Assembly: GCF_022601975.1 (NCBI RefSeq)
Contig: NZ_JAKVIR010000001.1
Coordinates: forward strand, 307,049-371,048
DNA: 64,000 bases
Direction: 5' to 3'
Source: Pontibacter sp. E15-1
Lineage (GTDB): Bacteria; Bacteroidota; Bacteroidia; Cytophagales; Hymenobacteraceae
Position numbers and translations under genes: made by a program. The notes beneath the pieces are model-generated. The model worked only from the letters and a program-made list of their open reading frames with translations. It did not search any database and had not been told where the DNA came from. Shown here piece after piece: positions 61,701 through 64,000 of this stretch; within the stretch, counting starts at the first letter, position 1, and each line of letters starts with the position of its first letter.

Positions 61701-62185
61701 AGTGGGACAAGTACTCCTCCCAGAAGTCGGCCAGGGTGACCCTGGAGGCGGGCAAGCGCTACTACATCGAGGCCCTGGGCAAGGAAGAGGCTGGCGGAGA
61801 CAACCTGGCCGTGGGATGGCAACTGCCTAACGGAAGCATGGAGCGACCGATCGCCGGTAACAGGCTATCGCCTGTTACAAAAGCAGCCGCCATGCAAGCC
61901 ATACAGCCCATCGAATTTGACACGTTACCGTCTGTTGCTTCCGCATATCCGAACCCATTCACGGATGTGTTGACGCTGAGCTTACCTGCTACAGGTATGG
62001 AATTAACGGAAGTAGCTATTTTCGGACAGGATGGCAAGTTGGTATACAGATTAAGTGAGCCTACCCTGGTAGACAATAAGCTTGAAGTGAATGTCAGCGG
62101 CCTCAATCTCAGAAGAGGTCTTTATATACTGCGATACACTGACAACACAGGCATGACAAACAGTATCAAGGTCATCAAAAAGTAA
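58781..62185 (+). CDS. Large T9SS-exported beta-helix, Ig-like and triple PA14 protein (paralogue 2)
   Basis: The 1134-residue protein has a signal peptide (FLTLTLVLCSTQSAVAQ), a beta-helix (~37-395) closely similar to paralogues 1 and 3, an Ig-like domain (~407-495, ending in AYDNTGALSTSKAITVTI), three PA14 domains (about 510-665, 703-855, 875-1030; each with YTFWVAGDNNAELWLSTTEDAGG and GDNLAVGWQLPNGSMERPI), a Pro-Thr linker before the second, and a C-terminal type IX sorting domain (AYPNPFTDVLTLSLPATG ... GLYILRYTDNTG). PA14 domains bind carbohydrates, so a surface-bound adhesin or polysaccharide-modifying enzyme is likely. The PA14 DNA copies are nearly identical. Confidence 0.9.
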   Translation: MKSLVTPKFRRIGGALLAQFLTLTLVLCSTQSAVAQSYSGPLVITKGGTYSGNWESRDSEVAAVEIKTSETVIIENANIRGAGPLIRSLGNKINLTVRHSSGYGITPTPYKNYKKPRRFLGIDVFKNVVVENCYMENTAGIYIGQSYEGNGSASETIKIRYNIAKDIDGRVYGGTTFAQFVQFNFRKSIRHAEVAWNQVINTPNNSAVEDNINIYNTRGTADSPIRLHNNYIQGAFPVSASSTNYSGGGIITDGNAGISECPAYIEAYDNHLVGLGNYSLGIAGGNNIRYHHNRAVNAATFENGTKYNMYTSGLWSKDYYRLNTTFSNSIDNNVIGIVAWGYIKNRNDISVAENASFKDNMFLPNPITIQSEKNEYTRWLQKLQQSNITLGPGSTAPVLPPNQAPAVSLTTPVTNATFSLGTALSLAAEASDSDGSISKVAFYLGADKIGEDTSAPYTLTWNMAIAGSYNLTARAYDNTGALSTSKAITVTITVPVVAQEAAAVPSISIGSGKITRETWLNVKGSSINDIPLAKTPSSTTELTSFEAPANVADNYGQRIRGYITAPASGTYTFWVAGDNNAELWLSTTEDAGGKVKLAYVNGWTNPREWDKYSSQKSARVTLEAGKRYYIEALGKEETGGDNLAVGWQLPNGSMERPIAGNRLSPIGSQVATVPTPATPTPTPTPTPTPTPAPAPTPTPAASGTITREYWANVNGSDISNIPLTKTPTTITALTSFEAPANVADNYGQRIRGYITAPASGTYTFWVAGDNNAELWLSTTEDAGGKVKLAYVNGWTNPREWDKYSSQKSARVTLEAGKRYYIEALGKEEAGGDNLAVGWQLPNGSMERPIAGNRLSPVQSTVPTQPSVPTPIVSIVPTGKIIRETWLNVKGSSISDIPLAKTPSSTTELTSFEAPANVADNYGQRIRGYVTAPASGTYTFWVAGDNNAELWLSTTEDAGGKVKLAYVNGWTNPREWDKYSSQKSARVTLEAGKRYYIEALGKEEAGGDNLAVGWQLPNGSMERPIAGNRLSPVTKAAAMQAIQPIEFDTLPSVASAYPNPFTDVLTLSLPATGMELTEVAIFGQDGKLVYRLSEPTLVDNKLEVNVSGLNLRRGLYILRYTDNTGMTNSIKVIKK
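60310..61878 (+). repeat. Three near-identical PA14-coding repeats
   Basis: The copies start at about 60310, 60889 and 61406. Copies 1 and 2 are identical for ~270 bp from 60404/60977. Copy 3 differs by scattered substitutions. These high-GC blocks stand out from the lower-GC linkers, showing recent duplication or gene conversion. Confidence 0.85.
60801..60857 (+). repeat. ACTCCT hexanucleotide repeat coding Pro-Thr linker
   Basis: Seven or more near-perfect ACTCCT units encode the PTPTPT linker between the first and second PA14 domains. The unit is in frame, so slippage changes linker length without breaking the frame. Confidence 0.85.
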
Positions 62186-62721
62186 CAATGACCTATTGAT
62201 TGCAATAAAGACCTATAGGATTTGAATGTGCTATTCTGAAAGTTTAGTCTAAAAATAATTACTTTGTCAGAACCTCCAAAGCTCTCTTTGGAGGTTCTGT
62301 TTTTTACTTCGAATCATTTTCAATCTTTGGTAAATGTGCATCGGTTAATGCCTCTGGTATTGACTCCTTCAGAAAGGATAGAGTTATGCACTGATCACGC
62401 ATGAATTAGAGAAAACAGCACAGGCGAAAAAACTATAGGAACTGAGTATAAAAAACGATGGGAATGAAACTTTAAAGTCTACAGGTTATCAATAGCTATC
62501 GTAGTATTTAAACCGAGAGGAGGTAGAATGGATCTCTTTTTTTACCTGACTGCTGTAAAATAGGGCAATAAAATTGTCCATTACAATAAAATCTATTTCC
62601 CTTACTGATTTTATTGTGGTGTTTTAATAACTCAATTTATATACTCCAACAGTTGTAAACTTTTATACAAATTTTCGTAATACATGGACATGCTTTATTC
62701 ACAAACTTAAATATAATATTT
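62186..62721. other. AT-rich intergenic region before the third beta-helix gene
   Basis: About 540 bp without a gene. It holds the terminator of the large gene (62268-62306) and AT-rich sequence with no clear promoter box. Confidence 0.45.
62268..62306 (+). terminator. Rho-independent terminator of the large beta-helix gene
   Basis: Perfect 14-bp arms (CAGAACCTCCAAAG, 62268-62281; complement 62286-62299) close a 4-nt loop, followed by six T at 62300-62305. Confidence 0.92.
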
Positions 62722-63879
62722 ATGCAACATTTCTATGAAAACAATTTGCTAGAAAATTCTAACAAACTATTGAATGGTTCAGCACCTTTAAGGGGTCTCA
62801 GGACTAATATTCCATTAAATTCAAAGATAACCCTACTCTCGCAAAGGTATTCGATCGGAATATCAGTCAAAACAAATTCAAAGTATTATACAAATCAAAA
62901 CACAACGACGAAATCTTTCAATAATAATGTATGGTCTTATCTAATGCTATTTTTGATAGCATTAGCTTTATGTCCTTTTCAGCTAAAGGCTCAAACATAT
63001 AGTGGTCCTATTGTTATCACTAAAGGAGGGACCTATACTGGTAACTGGGAATCCAATGACTCTGAAGTGTCAGCTGTGGAAATAAAAACATCTGAACCAT
63101 TAATTATCTTGAATTCGAATATCCGTGGTGCTGGTTATCTTATTAAAAGCTGGTACAATTCTGCAAACTTAGTTGTTCGCAACACGAGTGGGTATGGCTT
63201 ACCTCCAACTCCTTACCAAAACTACAAAAAGCCACGACGATTCGTTACGGTAAATAACTTTAAAAACCTTGTAATCGAGAACTGTTATCTTGAACAGACA
63301 GCTGGTATATATGCAGGGACAATGTATGAAGGCAATGGTACTCCTAATGAAACAATAAAGATTCGATACAACATAGCCAAGAACATTGATAGTCGGGTGT
63401 ACGGTGGCAATGAAGATCATTCTCAATTTGTCCAGTTTAATTTCCGAGGCAATTTACCTAATGCAGAAATAGCTTGGAATCAAATCATTAACAGTCCGGA
63501 CTTATCCCGAGTTGAAGATAATATCAGCATTCACAACTCAAAAGGAACAGCTAGTTCTCCTATCAAAATTCATGACAACTATATTCAAGGGGCATATCCA
63601 ATTCCTTCTACTAGTATATCATATTCAGGAGGTGGTATTCTTAGTGATGGCGATGGAGATGCATCCAGTTGTACTGCATTTGTAGAAGCATATAACAACC
63701 AACTGGTAAATCTTGGAAATTATAGTATGGGGATTGCCTCTGGTAATAATATCCATTATCATAACAATAGGGCTGTAAATTCTGCTACGTTTGAAGATGG
63801 CTCTCGATTTAAGATGTATACCTCTGGTTTTTGGAGTAAAGACTACTATAACCCAAGTTGTGTGGTAGAGATCCTATGA
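62722..63879 (+). CDS. AT-rich beta-helix protein, truncated by an insertion sequence (paralogue 3)
   Basis: The 385-residue frame carries the same beta-helix sequence as paralogues 1 and 2 (YSGPIVITKGGTYTGNWES, NIRGAGYLIKS, WSKDYYN), with a signal peptide at ~residues 75-91 (MLFLIALALCPFQLKAQ); a start at 62944 would place this at the N-terminus, and the long leader before it could be spurious. Homology to the other two ends at KDYYN (~63850). The last eight residues (PSCVVEIL) are from the inserted DNA. In the other copies ~45 or more further residues follow. The DNA is much more AT-rich than that of the other EPS genes. Confidence 0.8.
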   Translation: MQHFYENNLLENSNKLLNGSAPLRGLRTNIPLNSKITLLSQRYSIGISVKTNSKYYTNQNTTTKSFNNNVWSYLMLFLIALALCPFQLKAQTYSGPIVITKGGTYTGNWESNDSEVSAVEIKTSEPLIILNSNIRGAGYLIKSWYNSANLVVRNTSGYGLPPTPYQNYKKPRRFVTVNNFKNLVIENCYLEQTAGIYAGTMYEGNGTPNETIKIRYNIAKNIDSRVYGGNEDHSQFVQFNFRGNLPNAEIAWNQIINSPDLSRVEDNISIHNSKGTASSPIKIHDNYIQGAYPIPSTSISYSGGGILSDGDGDASSCTAFVEAYNNQLVNLGNYSMGIASGNNIHYHNNRAVNSATFEDGSRFKMYTSGFWSKDYYNPSCVVEIL

Positions 63880-64000
63880 ATAAAAAAGGCATGGCACGTA
63901 ATATTTAGTGACCAAACTAAATCTATTACCGCCATGCCCGACTTTACCGCCACCGATTTACAGGACGTGTTCGTCTATGCAATAATAGACGAATACTTGC
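63851..64000 (+). mobile_element. Left end of an insertion sequence interrupting paralogue 3
   Basis: Homology to the paralogues stops at ~63850. Then comes a different sequence with an imperfect hairpin (GGCATGGC ... GCCATGCC, 63887-63940) and the beginning of a transposase-like frame. The right end lies outside the window, so a target duplication and the exact boundary cannot be checked. Confidence 0.7.
63934..64000 (+). CDS. Probable transposase, N-terminal fragment (cut by window end)
   Basis: ATG 63934 opens a frame reading MPDFTATDLQDVFVYAIIDEYL up to the window edge. It follows directly after the IS-end hairpin. The 22 residues are too few to name an IS family. Confidence 0.5.
   Translation, partial: MPDFTATDLQDVFVYAIIDEYL

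Noticed and set aside
60310..61878. CRISPR-like or tandem repeat array
   Set aside because: The repeats are ~450-570 bp, in frame and encode PA14 domains. There are no short spacers.

Overview
The window is a chromosomal segment of a Bacteroidota bacterium, most likely Cytophagales/Hymenobacteraceae and Pontibacter-like. This is inferred from Bacteroidota-type promoters (TAnnTTTG -7 boxes), Por/T9SS C-terminal sorting domains, many lipoproteins with short signal peptides, a MarR/GbsR-TolC-MFP-RND efflux operon, YHYH and YwqK/MORN proteins, and about 55% GC coding DNA in which the hexamer GGTATA/TATACC is strikingly frequent. No rRNA, tRNA or CRISPR array was recognised.

Layout. 1-4.7 kb (minus): an outer-membrane barrel protein with a kinase-like N-terminal region (cut by the window edge) and a GAF protein. 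5.2-13.8 kb: MscS channel, GH16 beta-glucanase lipoprotein (followed directly by a MITE), VOC protein, flavin/2Fe-2S reductase, aldo-keto reductase (minus), then a translationally coupled universal stress protein and K+/H+-type antiporter. 14-19 kb: GH43 lipoprotein (minus), PepD dipeptidase, and an alpha-glucan phosphorylase homologue (minus) in which the usual PLP lysine is threonine. 19.1-25.6 kb: a GbsR/MarR regulator with an RND efflux operon, surrounded by GTTC-N8/10-GAAC dyads. 25.7-30 kb: an acyl-carrier-like protein without the phosphopantetheine serine, a Gly/Tyr/Arg-rich disordered protein, GH25 lysozyme, D-threonine-aldolase-like enzyme and HemJ. 30.5-34.2 kb (minus): ECF sigma factor, small membrane protein, CpxP/Spy-like protein, YHYH lipoprotein, MORN/YwqK lipoprotein and SCO1-like protein, with a MITE inserted before the SCO gene. 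34.4-43.6 kb: zinc-ribbon protein, AEC transporter, T9SS-exported sorbosone-dehydrogenase-like protein, 2H phosphoesterase, CNB-CBS-DUF294 protein coupled to a DnaQ-type exonuclease, a second copy of the same MITE, and an M24 aminopeptidase P. 43.9-46.5 kb: GH88 lipoprotein, a DUF1737-like small protein, and non-coding DNA.

46.5-64 kb is an exopolysaccharide locus, all on the plus strand: Wza-like export lipoprotein, Wzc-type BY-kinase, Wzx flippase, GT4, Wzy-like polymerase, GT (HlpA-like), GT4, GT2, and then three paralogous right-handed beta-helix proteins. The first is membrane anchored. The second is a 1134-residue T9SS-exported protein with an Ig-like module and three PA14 domains encoded by nearly identical DNA. 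The third is AT-rich and is broken by an insertion sequence at the right edge. The export, chain-length, flippase, polymerase and transferase genes would build and export one polymer; the beta-helix proteins plausibly bind, cleave or anchor it at the surface (inference).

The best candidates for new biology are the beta-helix paralogue series attached to the EPS locus, the kinase-like/outer-membrane-barrel fusion, the Ser-less acyl-carrier-like protein, the Lys-less phosphorylase, the ECF-YHYH-SCO cluster and the two MITE families.
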